Positions 50,568 through 59,163 of a stretch of DNA of 64,000 nucleotides are shown one piece after another. A program made the position numbers and the translations under genes. Each line of letters opens with the position of its first letter. Positions within the stretch are counted from its first letter, which is position 1. The notes beneath the pieces are model-generated. The model was not told the DNA's origin and did not search any database. It saw nothing but the letters and a program-made list of their open reading frames with translations. This DNA comes from Trinickia mobilis (GTDB lineage: Bacteria; Pseudomonadota; Gammaproteobacteria; Burkholderiales; Burkholderiaceae), in the NCBI RefSeq assembly GCF_017315705.1, contig NZ_JAFLRF010000005.1, positions 281,833 through 345,832 of the forward strand, given 5' to 3'.

Positions 50568-50681
50568 CTGCTGTCCCTGTAAGTCTTCCGTCTACTCTTG
50601 AACCGGAGCCGCGCCGCACTGCGCGCCGCGATAAACGAAAGAGGATACCCCGTTGCGGGGCGAGGGGGAGGGCGCAAAAGC

Positions 50682-50709
50682 AAAAGCCCCGCGCATAGGC
50701 GGGGCTTTT
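50682..50709 (-). terminator. Rho-independent terminator of rpmB-rpmG
   Basis: AAAAGCCCCGC and GGCGGGGCTTTT arms end in a T-rich run on the minus strand, 25 bases after rpmG. Confidence 0.9.
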
Positions 50710-50733
50710 GTCGTCTTCAGGCTCGGAACCCGA

Positions 50734-50901
50734 TTACTTGATCTTGGTTTCCTTGTACGCCACGTGCTTTCGGGCGACGGGATCGAACTTCATGATCTCC
50801 ATCTTTTCCGGCATGTTGCGTTTGTTCTTCGTCGTGGTATAGAAGTGACCCGTACCTGCGGTCGATTCCAGCTTGATCTTGTCGCGTGCGCCTTTCGCCA
50901 T
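50734..50901 (-). CDS. rpmG: 50S ribosomal protein L33
   Basis: The 55-residue protein reads [20 protein letters not shown], then [20 protein letters not shown] and ends VAYKETKIK. It binds 23S rRNA near the E site. The zinc-binding Cys pairs found in some L33 forms are absent, so this is the Cys-less (C-) type as in E. coli. It starts 10 bases after rpmB, with a TAAGGAG site, and is followed by a strong terminator. Confidence 0.97.
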
Positions 50902-50911
50902 GATTTACTCC

Positions 50912-51145
50912 TTAGGCTTCACCGCGTGCGCGCAGGTCTGCGAGCACGGAGTCGATACCGTTCTTGTCGATCAGGCGCAGGCCGGCGTTCGAAACGCGCA
51001 GGCGCACCCAACGGTTTTCGCTTTCCACCCAGAAACGGCGGTTTTGCAGATTCGGGAGAAAACGACGCTTGGTCTTGTTGTTCGCGTGGGAAACGTTGTT
51101 GCCGCTCATCGGCGCTTTCCCAGTTACTTGGCATACGCGTGCCAT
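50912..51145 (-). CDS. rpmB: 50S ribosomal protein L28
   Basis: The 77-residue protein has the L28 pattern [20 protein letters not shown], then [20 protein letters not shown] and [19 protein letters not shown]. It lies under the 50S surface and binds 23S rRNA. TAGGAG precedes the ATG. The rpmB-rpmG order, followed upstream by radC in the same direction, is the conserved arrangement. Confidence 0.97.
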
Positions 51146-51319
51146 ATGAGAGCACTCCTAAAACGCTTAAATTCGGGTTCGAGCCGGGAAGGTTGCTCTT
51201 CCTAGAAGAGCGCGGTCTCGCAGTTGTAGCCGCCACAGCTACGGTTGAGACCCGAGCCGTTCTTTTAGGAATGGCCCTTCGCTGGCACTGAACAGGGTTG
51301 GAAACAGAGGCAGACGGCG

Positions 51320-51349
51320 ATTCTAGCAGAAAAAACTCAGAAAAATCAA
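51320..51349 (-). promoter_or_regulatory. Promoter-like pair for rpmB-rpmG
   Basis: TTGATT and TAGAAT on the minus strand with 18-base spacing, set in an AT-rich patch. It predicts a leader of about 165 nt before rpmB. Confidence 0.45.
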
Positions 51350-51393
51350 ACCCTATTTGTGGATGCGTGGCTCGCCGCCGCGGAACGCCGGTA

Positions 51394-51446
51394 AAGGGCC
51401 GCGAGGGGGCCGCGAGGGGGCCGCGAGGGCGCCGCGAGGGCGCCGA
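51394..51446. repeat. GC-rich short tandem repeat after radC
   Basis: About four near-identical 11-base units (GGGGGCCGCGA and GGGCGCCGCGA variants) in a row, directly after the radC stop. Copy number could vary between strains. Confidence 0.6.
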
Positions 51447-51458
51447 GCGGGGCGGCTC

Positions 51459-52226
51459 TCACATCCAGCCCGCATGCGCGAACGAGAAAACCGTGTCGCT
51501 GCCGACGATCAGGTGGTCGATCAGTTGCACGTCGATCAAGGCGAGCGAGTCGCGCAACACGCGCGTGAGCCGGCGGTCGCTCGCACTGGGCTTGGCGGCG
51601 CCGGACGGGTGATTATGCGCGACGATCAGGCCCGCGGCGTTGAGCACCAGTGCCCGGCGCACGATTTCGCGTGGATAGACGGCCATCCGCGTCAACGACC
51701 CGCGCGAGCTTTCCTCCGTATGAAGAAGGCGGTGCCGGGCGTCGAGAAAGAGGCAGACGAACACCTCGTGCGGCCGCGCGCCGATCAGGAGGCGCAGGTA
51801 GTCTTCGACGGCGCCCGGCGAGTCGACCAGCGGCCGCTCGCGCGCCCTCTCCGCCAGCGCCCGGCGCGCCATCTCGACGACGGCAAGCAACGTGGCGCGC
51901 TTGGCGGGTCCGATGCCGCGAAGCCCCTTGAAATCGGCGGGGGCGGCGTCCAGCATCGCGCGCAGCGAGCCGAACCGCGCCAAGAGCGAGCGCGCGACGT
52001 CAAAGACGTTGTGTCCCGGCAGGCCTGAACCCAGAAATAGGACGATGAGCTCGGTGTCCGACAGCGCGGCGGGCCCGGCATCTATCAGGCGCTCGCGGGG
52101 CATATCGCGCGCGGGCCAGTCGCAGGGCCGCAGCGGCTCGTCCTGACCGTGCGCCGCGACTGGCGGGCCGGGCAGATCCGGCGACAGCTGAACTGCGGTG
52201 TGGACGGCACTGGAACTGTCGGGCAT
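51459..52226 (-). CDS. radC: RadC/JAB-domain protein
   Basis: The 255-residue protein has a helix-hairpin-helix region (about 95-120; [18 protein letters not shown]) and a JAB/MPN metalloprotease-like domain with the zinc motif [14 protein letters not shown]. The original link of RadC to DNA repair has been withdrawn in E. coli; its real activity is unclear. The start at 52226 is supported by GGAG eight bases upstream; an in-frame ATG seven codons earlier lacks a site. It precedes rpmB-rpmG in the same direction. Confidence 0.9.
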   Translation of the reverse strand: MPDSSSAVHTAVQLSPDLPGPPVAAHGQDEPLRPCDWPARDMPRERLIDAGPAALSDTELIVLFLGSGLPGHNVFDVARSLLARFGSLRAMLDAAPADFKGLRGIGPAKRATLLAVVEMARRALAERARERPLVDSPGAVEDYLRLLIGARPHEVFVCLFLDARHRLLHTEESSRGSLTRMAVYPREIVRRALVLNAAGLIVAHNHPSGAAKPSASDRRLTRVLRDSLALIDVQLIDHLIVGSDTVFSFAHAGWM

Positions 52227-52502
52227 TTGTTGATCTCCGAATGGCATGGGCGGCGGGCGTAGGCCGCCATATAGAAAAGCGAGCCGTTTGCGGGGACAGA
52301 TCGGGAAAGCGCGATGGCAGTCGCTGAGGACGCCGTCAAGGCGCTTTTGCGCGGTACCGCTTGTACGCTTGTTGCATTTATGTGGCTTACAATAGTGAGC
52401 TTATGCCAGGTGCGGTTGTGCCTGCGCGTGGCGCCAAAAGCGCTAAGCAACGCTTCCCTCTTTGTGTGCGCGAAAAGGCGCACCGACTCAACGAGTTATT
52501 TC

Positions 52503-52958
52503 ATGAGCATCATCGATATTTCCGAAGTGAAACCCGGTTCGCACGTGACGCTTCACTACCGGCTTTCGCTCGCCGATGGCTCCGACGTCGTCAACACCTT
52601 CGGCGACAAGCCGGCCACGTTGCTGCTCGGTGCCGGTCAGCTTGCGCCGCCGCTGGAAGAGATTCTCGTGGGCATGAAGACCGGGCACCACTCGACCTTT
52701 CAGCTAAAGCCGGGGCAGGCGTTCGGTCCCCGCAATCCGGAACTGATCCAGCGCGTCTCGCTCGCCACGCTGCGCGAAAACGGCATGATCGGAGAGGATT
52801 TCGCGCCGGGCGACCTCATCGAGTTCAATGCGCCGAGCGGCGGCCGCTATGCGGGCGTGCTGAAGGAAGTCGGCGAAACGTCGGCGCTGTTCGACTTCAA
52901 CCACCCGCTTGCGGGTCAAGCGCTGGTGTTCGAAGTCAAAATCATCGGGATTCTGTAA
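52503..52958 (+). CDS. fkpB: FKBP-type peptidyl-prolyl isomerase (FkpB/SlpA-like)
   Basis: The 151-residue protein has the SlyD/FkpB layout: [39 protein letters not shown] (FKBP strands), an inserted flap ([20 protein letters not shown]), and [16 protein letters not shown] at the end. It catalyses prolyl isomerisation and acts as a chaperone in the cytoplasm. It lacks the His-rich tail of SlyD. The ATG at 52503 is chosen for family match. The fkpB-ispH (slpA-lytB) order is conserved in proteobacteria; the genes are two bases apart. Confidence 0.94.
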   Translation: MSIIDISEVKPGSHVTLHYRLSLADGSDVVNTFGDKPATLLLGAGQLAPPLEEILVGMKTGHHSTFQLKPGQAFGPRNPELIQRVSLATLRENGMIGEDFAPGDLIEFNAPSGGRYAGVLKEVGETSALFDFNHPLAGQALVFEVKIIGIL

Positions 52959-52960
52959 AC

Positions 52961-53920
52961 ATGAGCTTCACGGACACCCCCCTGGCCGAAGCGGAAATCC
53001 TGCTCGCCCAGCCGCGCGGTTTTTGCGCGGGCGTCGATCGCGCGATCGAGATCGTCGAGCGCGCGATCAAGCTGTTCGGCGCCCCGATCTACGTGCGGCA
53101 CGAAATCGTCCATAACGCGTACGTCGTCGAGGACTTGCGCAAGAAAGGCGCCGTGTTCGTCGAGCAGCTCGACGAAGTGCCCGCGGGCAGCACGGTGATC
53201 TTCAGCGCGCACGGCGTTTCGAAGGCGGTGCGCGAAGAGGCGGAAGTGCGCGGGCTGCGCGTGTACGACGCGACTTGCCCGCTCGTCACCAAAGTGCACA
53301 TCGAAGTTGCGAAGATGCGCCAGGAAGGCATGGATATCGTGATGATCGGCCACAAGGGGCATCCCGAGGTCGAGGGCACGATGGGCCAGACCGCACAAGG
53401 CATGTACCTGGTCGAAAGCATCGAGGATGTGAATGCGCTTACGCTCGCCGATCCCGAGCGAGTGGCCTTCGTTACGCAAACCACGCTTTCCGTCGACGAT
53501 GCGTCCGAAATCATCGCCGCGCTAAAGGCGCGCTTCCCGGCGATTCGCGAGCCGAAAAAACAGGACATTTGCTACGCGACGCAGAACCGCCAGGACGCGG
53601 TCAAATTCATGGCGCCGCAATGCGACGTGGTGATCGTCGTTGGCAGTCCGAACAGCTCGAATTCGAACCGTCTGCGCGAAGTCGCGGAGAAGCGTGGCAT
53701 CCCGGCCTACATGGTGGATTCGCCGGACCAGATCGATCCGGCGTGGCTCGAAGGCAAGCGCCGCATCGGCGTGACGGCCGGCGCGTCTGCGCCGGAGGTG
53801 CTGGCGCAGGCCGTTATCACCCATCTGCGCGGTCTGGGCGTGCGCAACGTGCGCGCGCTGGAAGGGATCGAAGAGAGCATTGCGTTTCCGCTGCCGCGCG
53901 GGCTCGGCTTGCCAGCCTGA
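52961..53920 (+). CDS. ispH: 4-hydroxy-3-methylbut-2-enyl diphosphate reductase
   Basis: IspH performs the last MEP-pathway step, making IPP and DMAPP with a 4Fe-4S cluster. The 319-residue protein has the three cluster Cys at 22 ([12 protein letters not shown]), 106 ([12 protein letters not shown]) and 204 ([11 protein letters not shown]). The substrate-binding His and Glu are in [27 protein letters not shown] and [12 protein letters not shown]. It is cotranscribed with fkpB, and a terminator follows. Confidence 0.97.
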   Translation: MSFTDTPLAEAEILLAQPRGFCAGVDRAIEIVERAIKLFGAPIYVRHEIVHNAYVVEDLRKKGAVFVEQLDEVPAGSTVIFSAHGVSKAVREEAEVRGLRVYDATCPLVTKVHIEVAKMRQEGMDIVMIGHKGHPEVEGTMGQTAQGMYLVESIEDVNALTLADPERVAFVTQTTLSVDDASEIIAALKARFPAIREPKKQDICYATQNRQDAVKFMAPQCDVVIVVGSPNSSNSNRLREVAEKRGIPAYMVDSPDQIDPAWLEGKRRIGVTAGASAPEVLAQAVITHLRGLGVRNVRALEGIEESIAFPLPRGLGLPA

Positions 53921-53944
53921 TTTATTTTTAATTGTCTGACTAAT

Positions 53945-53974
53945 AAAAAGCGCACCTCGAGTGCGCTTTTTATT
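53945..53974 (+). terminator. Rho-independent terminator of fkpB-ispH
   Basis: AAAAAGCGCAC and GTGCGCTTTTT arms around a short loop, ending in T's. Confidence 0.9.
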
Positions 53975-54014
53975 CGACCCGAGTTGGCGCGTCAGCACTA
54001 ACTCCGGCCCCATG
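53975..54014. repeat. REP-like palindrome, copy 2
   Basis: GACCCGAGTTGGCGCGTCAG and its imperfect complement (CACTAACTCCGGCCC) follow the ispH terminator directly. It matches the tandem copies inside the liv operon and the half copy after icd. Confidence 0.7.
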
Positions 54015-54063
54015 CGACGCTTAAATGGAAAATCCCAGTTGCGATGCAAATTCGTAAGGATAT

Positions 54064-54078
54064 TGCAACCTGGTTGCA
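54064..54078. promoter_or_regulatory. Perfect palindrome upstream of the livJ remnant
   Basis: TGCAACC-T-GGTTGCA is a perfect inverted repeat. A related GGTTGCAATGCA lies 30 bases downstream. Both sit about 65-100 bases before the promoter-like pair at 54144-54171, so they could be an operator or activator site. No regulator is identified. Confidence 0.4.
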
Positions 54079-54143
54079 CCCGCGCCAATTAAAGGTCTCA
54101 AAAAAAGGTTGCAATGCAGGAAAACCCTGGCGGATTCACATTA

Positions 54144-54171
54144 TTGGTCGTCCCATAATTAGAGTTACAAT
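54144..54171 (+). promoter_or_regulatory. Sigma-70-like promoter for the livJ remnant
   Basis: TTGGTC and TACAAT separated by 16 bases. The predicted start is near 54178, giving a leader of about 60 nt. Confidence 0.45.
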
Positions 54172-54237
54172 GCGCCCGTTCTCAAGGCCTCGGGGCCTTC
54201 TGGCAATGGATTTAGCAAGGCGCAGGAGACCTACTTA

Positions 54238-55014
54238 ATGCAATTCCAGTTTGCTTACGCCGTGTCCAGCGCGGTCGCGAACGCCGAGGCGGACGCAGCC
54301 AGCAAAAGGAACGACGGCGGGGCGAGCGCCGGCGAGTCGGTCGCGGCTGCGAAGGAAGCGAACGATGCCACGCTTGTCGGCGGCGGCAAAAACGGGGATC
54401 GATCAGGACCTGAGCTCGGATTGAGCGTAACAGCGTCGAGCGCGTGTTACGCCCGGCGCGGCGAAGGCACCGGTTACCGGGCATCGGATTTCAAGGCCAT
54501 CCTCAAGAAGATCAAGAATATTCAGCCGGACGTGAGCATGTACGGTGGAATGAACCGAACGAGCGGACTGCTTGCAAAGCAGGCTCCGCTCGGCAACAGA
54601 GCAGCAAACCTTGGCGGTGACGGCGTGCGTACCGGCAAGGTGGCGGAACTTGCGCCTCGCGCAGCGGGACGCCGGACCTCTTCGAAAGCGGGTCTCCCGC
54701 CGACGTCGGGGAATATTGATGCGGGCTTCGCATTGCAGGACCAAGGGCAGTACGAGGACCGCTTCTGCACGCCGGCGCAGGCTGTCGCGCCGTCCGCGTA
54801 TGAAGTGATGCACGTGGGCGCCGACACACTGCAGCGCGCCGTTTCTATCGATGCGCCCAAGGTGCTGGTTGCGATGCTGCCGGTCCGTTGCGAGAACGGA
54901 ACCGTCGGTGCTGTCGCATTCGACGACAAGGGTGATTTGAAAGAAGGCGCCACTACGGTTCACGACTTCAAGGACAGCGGCATCGCGGTCCTCGAAGCCG
55001 TGGGCGCGTGGTGA
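54238..55014 (+). pseudogene. Remnant of a branched-chain amino acid binding protein (LivJ-like)
   Basis: The 258-residue frame is open but degraded. The first residues (MQFQFAYAVSSAVANA) look like the start of a LivJ signal peptide. The N-terminal lobe that should follow is missing; in its place is an Ala/Gly-rich stretch. From about residue 83 the C-terminal half is recognisable: DFKAILKKIKNIQPDVSMYGGM, GGDGVRTGKVAEL, SAYEVMHVGADTLQRA and AFDDKGDLKEGATTVHDFKD, with many substitutions. Such a product should not bind ligand normally. Intact livH, livM, livG and livF follow. Confidence 0.75.
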
Positions 55015-55028
55015 CGGAGCAAAACCTG

Positions 55029-55061
55029 ACGGCACCGCGCACTCGACGGTGCCGTTTTTGC
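55029..55061 (+). terminator. Terminator between the livJ remnant and livH
   Basis: ACGGCACC and GGTGCCGT arms around a 10-12 base loop, followed by TTTTT. It suggests livH is transcribed from its own promoter or by read-through. Confidence 0.8.
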
Positions 55062-55233
55062 ATCCGCCTTTAACGAGCCGGTCTTTGCATCACAAAGGCG
55101 CGACCCGTTGGAAGGCGGCTAACCCTTACCGGTCTTTTATATCAGTACCCGCAGTGCCGTTGCGATTCCGTCACTCACCGCCTACCCGCCGGCGAGCAAC
55201 GCGAATCCAGTCGCACGGGCTAAGGAGCTTTAA

Positions 55234-56184
55234 ATGGATATCTTCATCCAGCAGATCATCAATGGTCTGGTGCTTGGCAGCGTCTACGCGATCATCGCAC
55301 TGGGCTATACGATGGTGTACGGCATTCTGGGCATCATCAACTTCGCGCACGGCGACGTGTTGATGGTGGGCGCGATGGTGGCGCTGTCGACTATCAACGT
55401 GCTACATAACCACTTCCCCGGATTAGGCAACGTACTGACACTGCTCATCTCGCTGGTGGTGTCGGCGGTGGTGTGCGCGGGCGTCGGCTACACGATTGAA
55501 AAGGCCGCGTACCGGCCGCTGCGCAAGGCGCCGCGTCTCGCGCCGCTGATCACCGCGATCGGCGTGTCGATTCTGCTGGAGACCCTTGCGATGATCATCT
55601 GGGGCCGCAATCCTCTCGCGTTCCCCCAGCTGCTGCCGACCGATCCGATCAACGTGATCAAGGCCACGGACACCACCCCGGGCGCCGTGATATCGATGAC
55701 TGAAATCACGATCATCGTGGTGGCGTTCCTGATGATGGGCGCGCTGCTCCTGCTCGTGCACAAGACCAAGCTCGGCCGCGCGATGCGCGCGATTGCAGAA
55801 AACCCGAACAACGCAAGCCTGATGGGCGTGAACCCGAACTTCGTGATCTCGGCGACCTTCATGATCGGCTCGGCGCTGGCGGCGCTGGCGGGCGTGATGA
55901 TTGCGTCGGAATACGGCAACGCGCACTTCTACATGGGCTTCATCCCCGGCATGAAGGCGTTCACGGCGGCGGTGCTCGGCGGGATCGGCAACCTTGGCGG
56001 GGCGATGGTGGGCGGCGTGCTGCTCGGCCTCATCGAGCAGCTCGGTGCGGGCTACATCGGCGACCTCACGGGCGGGGTGTTCGGCAGCAACTACCAGGAC
56101 GTGTTCGCGTTCATCGTGCTGATCATCGTGCTGGTGTTCCGACCGTCGGGCCTGTTGGGCGAACGTGTTGCGGATCGGGCGTAA
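55234..56184 (+). CDS. livH: Branched-chain amino acid ABC transporter permease LivH
   Basis: The 316-residue inner-membrane protein has the LivH pattern: QQIINGLVLGSVYAIIALGYTMVYGILGIINFAHGDVLM, ITAIGVSILLETLAMIIWG, RAMRAIAENPNNASLMGVNPN and FTAAVLGGIGNLGGAMVGG. It forms the channel with LivM for leucine, isoleucine and valine or related compounds. TAAGGAG precedes the ATG. livM follows after 18 bases. Confidence 0.96.
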   Translation: MDIFIQQIINGLVLGSVYAIIALGYTMVYGILGIINFAHGDVLMVGAMVALSTINVLHNHFPGLGNVLTLLISLVVSAVVCAGVGYTIEKAAYRPLRKAPRLAPLITAIGVSILLETLAMIIWGRNPLAFPQLLPTDPINVIKATDTTPGAVISMTEITIIVVAFLMMGALLLLVHKTKLGRAMRAIAENPNNASLMGVNPNFVISATFMIGSALAALAGVMIASEYGNAHFYMGFIPGMKAFTAAVLGGIGNLGGAMVGGVLLGLIEQLGAGYIGDLTGGVFGSNYQDVFAFIVLIIVLVFRPSGLLGERVADRA

Positions 56185-56202
56185 GGATAAGGAGCAAGGA
56201 AA

Positions 56203-57369
56203 ATGACTTCAATTCAACCGATCGAGCCGTCCACGACGCTCGTCCCCGAGAAAAACGCGACGAAAACCGCGGTGGTCGGCATCGTGACCGCGGTGCTCGT
56301 GATCGCTGCGCCGTTCATCATCGGCGCAACCGGCGGCAACTACTGGGTGCGCGTGCTCGACTTCGCGATGCTGTACGTGATGCTCGCGCTGGGCCTGAAC
56401 GTGGTGGTCGGCTTCGCCGGCCTGCTGGACTTGGGCTACATCGCGTTCTACGCGGTGGGCGCATACACAGCGGCGCTGCTGTCCTCGCCGCACCTGATGG
56501 CGTTCGGCTGGATCGCACACCTGGCCCCGGCCGGCCTGCACACGCCGTACTGGATCATCGTGCCGATCGCGATGGGGGTCGCGGCCACGGCCGGCGTGCT
56601 GCTCGGCGCGCCGACCTTGCGTTTGCGCGGCGACTACCTCGCGATCGTGACGTTGGGCTTCGGGGAAATCGTGCGGATCTTCATGAACAACCTCGACCGT
56701 CCGGTGAACATCACCAACGGGCCGCAGGGGATCACGGGGATCGATCCGGTGCAGGTGGGGGGCTTCAGCCTGTCGCAGACCCACACCTTCCTCGGGATCA
56801 CGGTCACGACCACGTACATGTACTACTACCTGTTCGTGCTGTGCGCGCTGCTCGTGATCTGGACGTGTACGCGTCTGCAGCACTCGCGCATCGGCCGTGC
56901 TTGGGCCGCGATCCGCGAAGACGAAATCGCCGCGAAGGCGATGGGCATCAACACCCGTAACGTGAAGCTGCTGGCGTTCGCGATGGGCGCGTCGTTCGGC
57001 GGCCTGTCGGGCGCGATGTTCGCAGGCTTCCAGGGCTTCGTGTCGCCGGAATCGTTCACGTTCTGGGAATCGGTGGTGGTGCTCGCCTGCGTCGTGCTGG
57101 GCGGCATGGGCCACATCCCCGGCGTGATTCTCGGCGCGGTGTTGCTCGCCGTGTTCCCGGAATTCCTGCGCTCGACGATGGGACCGCTGCAAAACGCCAT
57201 CTTCGGCCATCAGATCATCGACACCGAAGTGATCCGCCAGTTGCTGTACGGCCTGGCGATGGTGCTCATCATGCTGTATCGCTCGGAAGGCCTGTGGCCG
57301 TCGCCGAAGCATGAGGACAAGATCGCGAAACTGGCCAAGCGCGCCAGCAAGAAGCCGGTGCGCGCGTAA
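56203..57369 (+). CDS. livM: Branched-chain amino acid ABC transporter permease LivM
   Basis: The 388-residue protein has an extra N-terminal stretch typical of LivM. The core motifs follow: YVMLALGLNVVVGFAGLLDLGYIAFYAVGAY, LRLRGDYLAIVTLGFGEIVRIF, RAWAAIREDEIAAKAMGIN and LACVVLGGMGHIPGVILGA. It is the partner of LivH. AAGGAG lies just before the start. The next gene, livG, is separated by a 118-base gap holding two tandem REP-like palindromes. Confidence 0.96.
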   Translation: MTSIQPIEPSTTLVPEKNATKTAVVGIVTAVLVIAAPFIIGATGGNYWVRVLDFAMLYVMLALGLNVVVGFAGLLDLGYIAFYAVGAYTAALLSSPHLMAFGWIAHLAPAGLHTPYWIIVPIAMGVAATAGVLLGAPTLRLRGDYLAIVTLGFGEIVRIFMNNLDRPVNITNGPQGITGIDPVQVGGFSLSQTHTFLGITVTTTYMYYYLFVLCALLVIWTCTRLQHSRIGRAWAAIREDEIAAKAMGINTRNVKLLAFAMGASFGGLSGAMFAGFQGFVSPESFTFWESVVVLACVVLGGMGHIPGVILGAVLLAVFPEFLRSTMGPLQNAIFGHQIIDTEVIRQLLYGLAMVLIMLYRSEGLWPSPKHEDKIAKLAKRASKKPVRA

Positions 57370-57380
57370 CGCAGCGCATT

Positions 57381-57422
57381 GCATGGGACCGGAGTCAGCG
57401 CTAAAGCGCTAACTCTGGTCGA
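57381..57422. repeat. REP-like palindrome, copy 3 (tandem, first unit)
   Basis: GCATGGGACC-GGAGTCAGCG-CTAAAGCGCTAACTCTGGTC forms a long imperfect hairpin around AGCGCTAAAGCGCT. It repeats with a 49-base period with the unit at 57430. Confidence 0.85.
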
Positions 57423-57429
57423 CAGCTCT

Positions 57430-57472
57430 GCATGGGACCCGAGTAAGCGCTAAAGCGCTAACTCTGGTCGAC
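57430..57472. repeat. REP-like palindrome, copy 4 (tandem, second unit)
   Basis: This is near-identical to the unit 49 bases upstream. GACCCGAGTAAGCGCT pairs with AGCGCTAACTCTGGTC, ending 15 bases before the livG start. It could shape mRNA stability or translation between livM and livG. Confidence 0.85.
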
Positions 57473-57487
57473 ACAGGAGAACATTCA

Positions 57488-58257
57488 ATGAGCAAAATTC
57501 GTTTGTCCGTCAAGGGCGTGAACAAACGCTTCGGCGGGCTGCAAGCGCTGTCGGACGTCGGTCTTCAAATCGAGGAAGGCCAGATCTATGGACTGATCGG
57601 CCCGAACGGCGCGGGCAAGACCACGTTCTTCAACGTGATTACCGGGCTCTATACACCCGATTCGGGCGAGTTCAAGCTCGACGGCACCGACTACACGCCG
57701 ACCGCGGTGTACCAGGTCGCGAAGGCGGGGATCGCGCGCACCTTCCAGAACATTCGTCTGTTCGGCGGGATGACCGCGCTCGAGAACGTAATGGTGGGGC
57801 GCCACGTGCGCACCAAGCACGGCCTGTTCGGCGCGGTGTTCCAGACGCCGGCGGAGCGCAAGGAAGAGCGTGAAATCAAGGAGCGCGCGCTCGAGCTGCT
57901 CGAATACGTGGGGGTGCTGCAATACGCGGACTACACGTCGCGCAACCTGTCGTACGGTCACCAGCGCCGTCTGGAAATCGCGCGTGCGCTCGCGACCGAT
58001 CCGAAGCTGCTCGCGCTCGACGAGCCGGCAGCCGGCATGAACGCGACCGAGAAGGTCGAGCTCACGAAGCTGCTCGACAAGATCCGTTCGGACGGCAAGA
58101 CGATCCTGTTGATCGAGCACGACGTGAAGCTCGTGATGCATTTGTGCAACCGGATGACGGTGCTCGATTACGGCAAGGTGATCGCCGAAGGTCTGCCGCA
58201 CGACGTGCAGCGCGACCCGAAGGTGATCGAGGCCTATCTGGGTGCGGGGGTCCACTG

Positions 58258-58258
<1 letters not shown>
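57488..58258 (+). CDS. livG: Branched-chain amino acid ABC transporter ATPase LivG
   Basis: The 256-residue ATPase has Walker A GPNGAGKTT, the LivG-type IARTFQNIRLFGGMTALENVMVG segment, signature LSYGHQRRLEIARAL, Walker B LLALDEPAAGMNATE, and switch His in LIEHDVKLVM. An AGGAGA site lies nine bases upstream, just after the REP-like pair. Its TGA shares a base with the livF ATG (TGATG). Confidence 0.96.
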
Positions 58259-58974
<716 letters not shown>

Positions 58975-58986
58975 ACGTCGTAACCG

Positions 58987-59032
58987 AAAAACGCGGTGCT
59001 TGCGTGAAGAGCGCAAGCACCGCGTTTTGTTT
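58987..59032 (+). terminator. Rho-independent terminator of the liv operon
   Basis: AAAACGCGGTGCTTGCG and CGCAAGCACCGCGTTTT arms are followed by GTTTT. Confidence 0.92.
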
Positions 59033-59163
59033 TACCCGTAGTTCTCAAAAAACCTCGCTCTTGTCGCTCAGCACCTGCAGGTTCACCTTGAGGCAGCCAA
59101 GCGCGGCGATCGACACACGCGGATCGACATGGCAGGGGAGGTCGCCATGGAGTCGCAGCCCGA

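Larger units (their letters stand above)
51146..51458. other. rpmB leader and promoter region, with a GC tandem tract
   Basis: About 310 bases with no gene. A minus-strand promoter-like pair lies at 51320-51349. Its leader would hold a GCTCTTC-TAG-GAAGAGC hairpin near 51195-51212. Between 51395 and 51446 a GGGGGCCGCGA-like unit repeats about four times in tandem, just after the radC stop. Confidence 0.5.
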
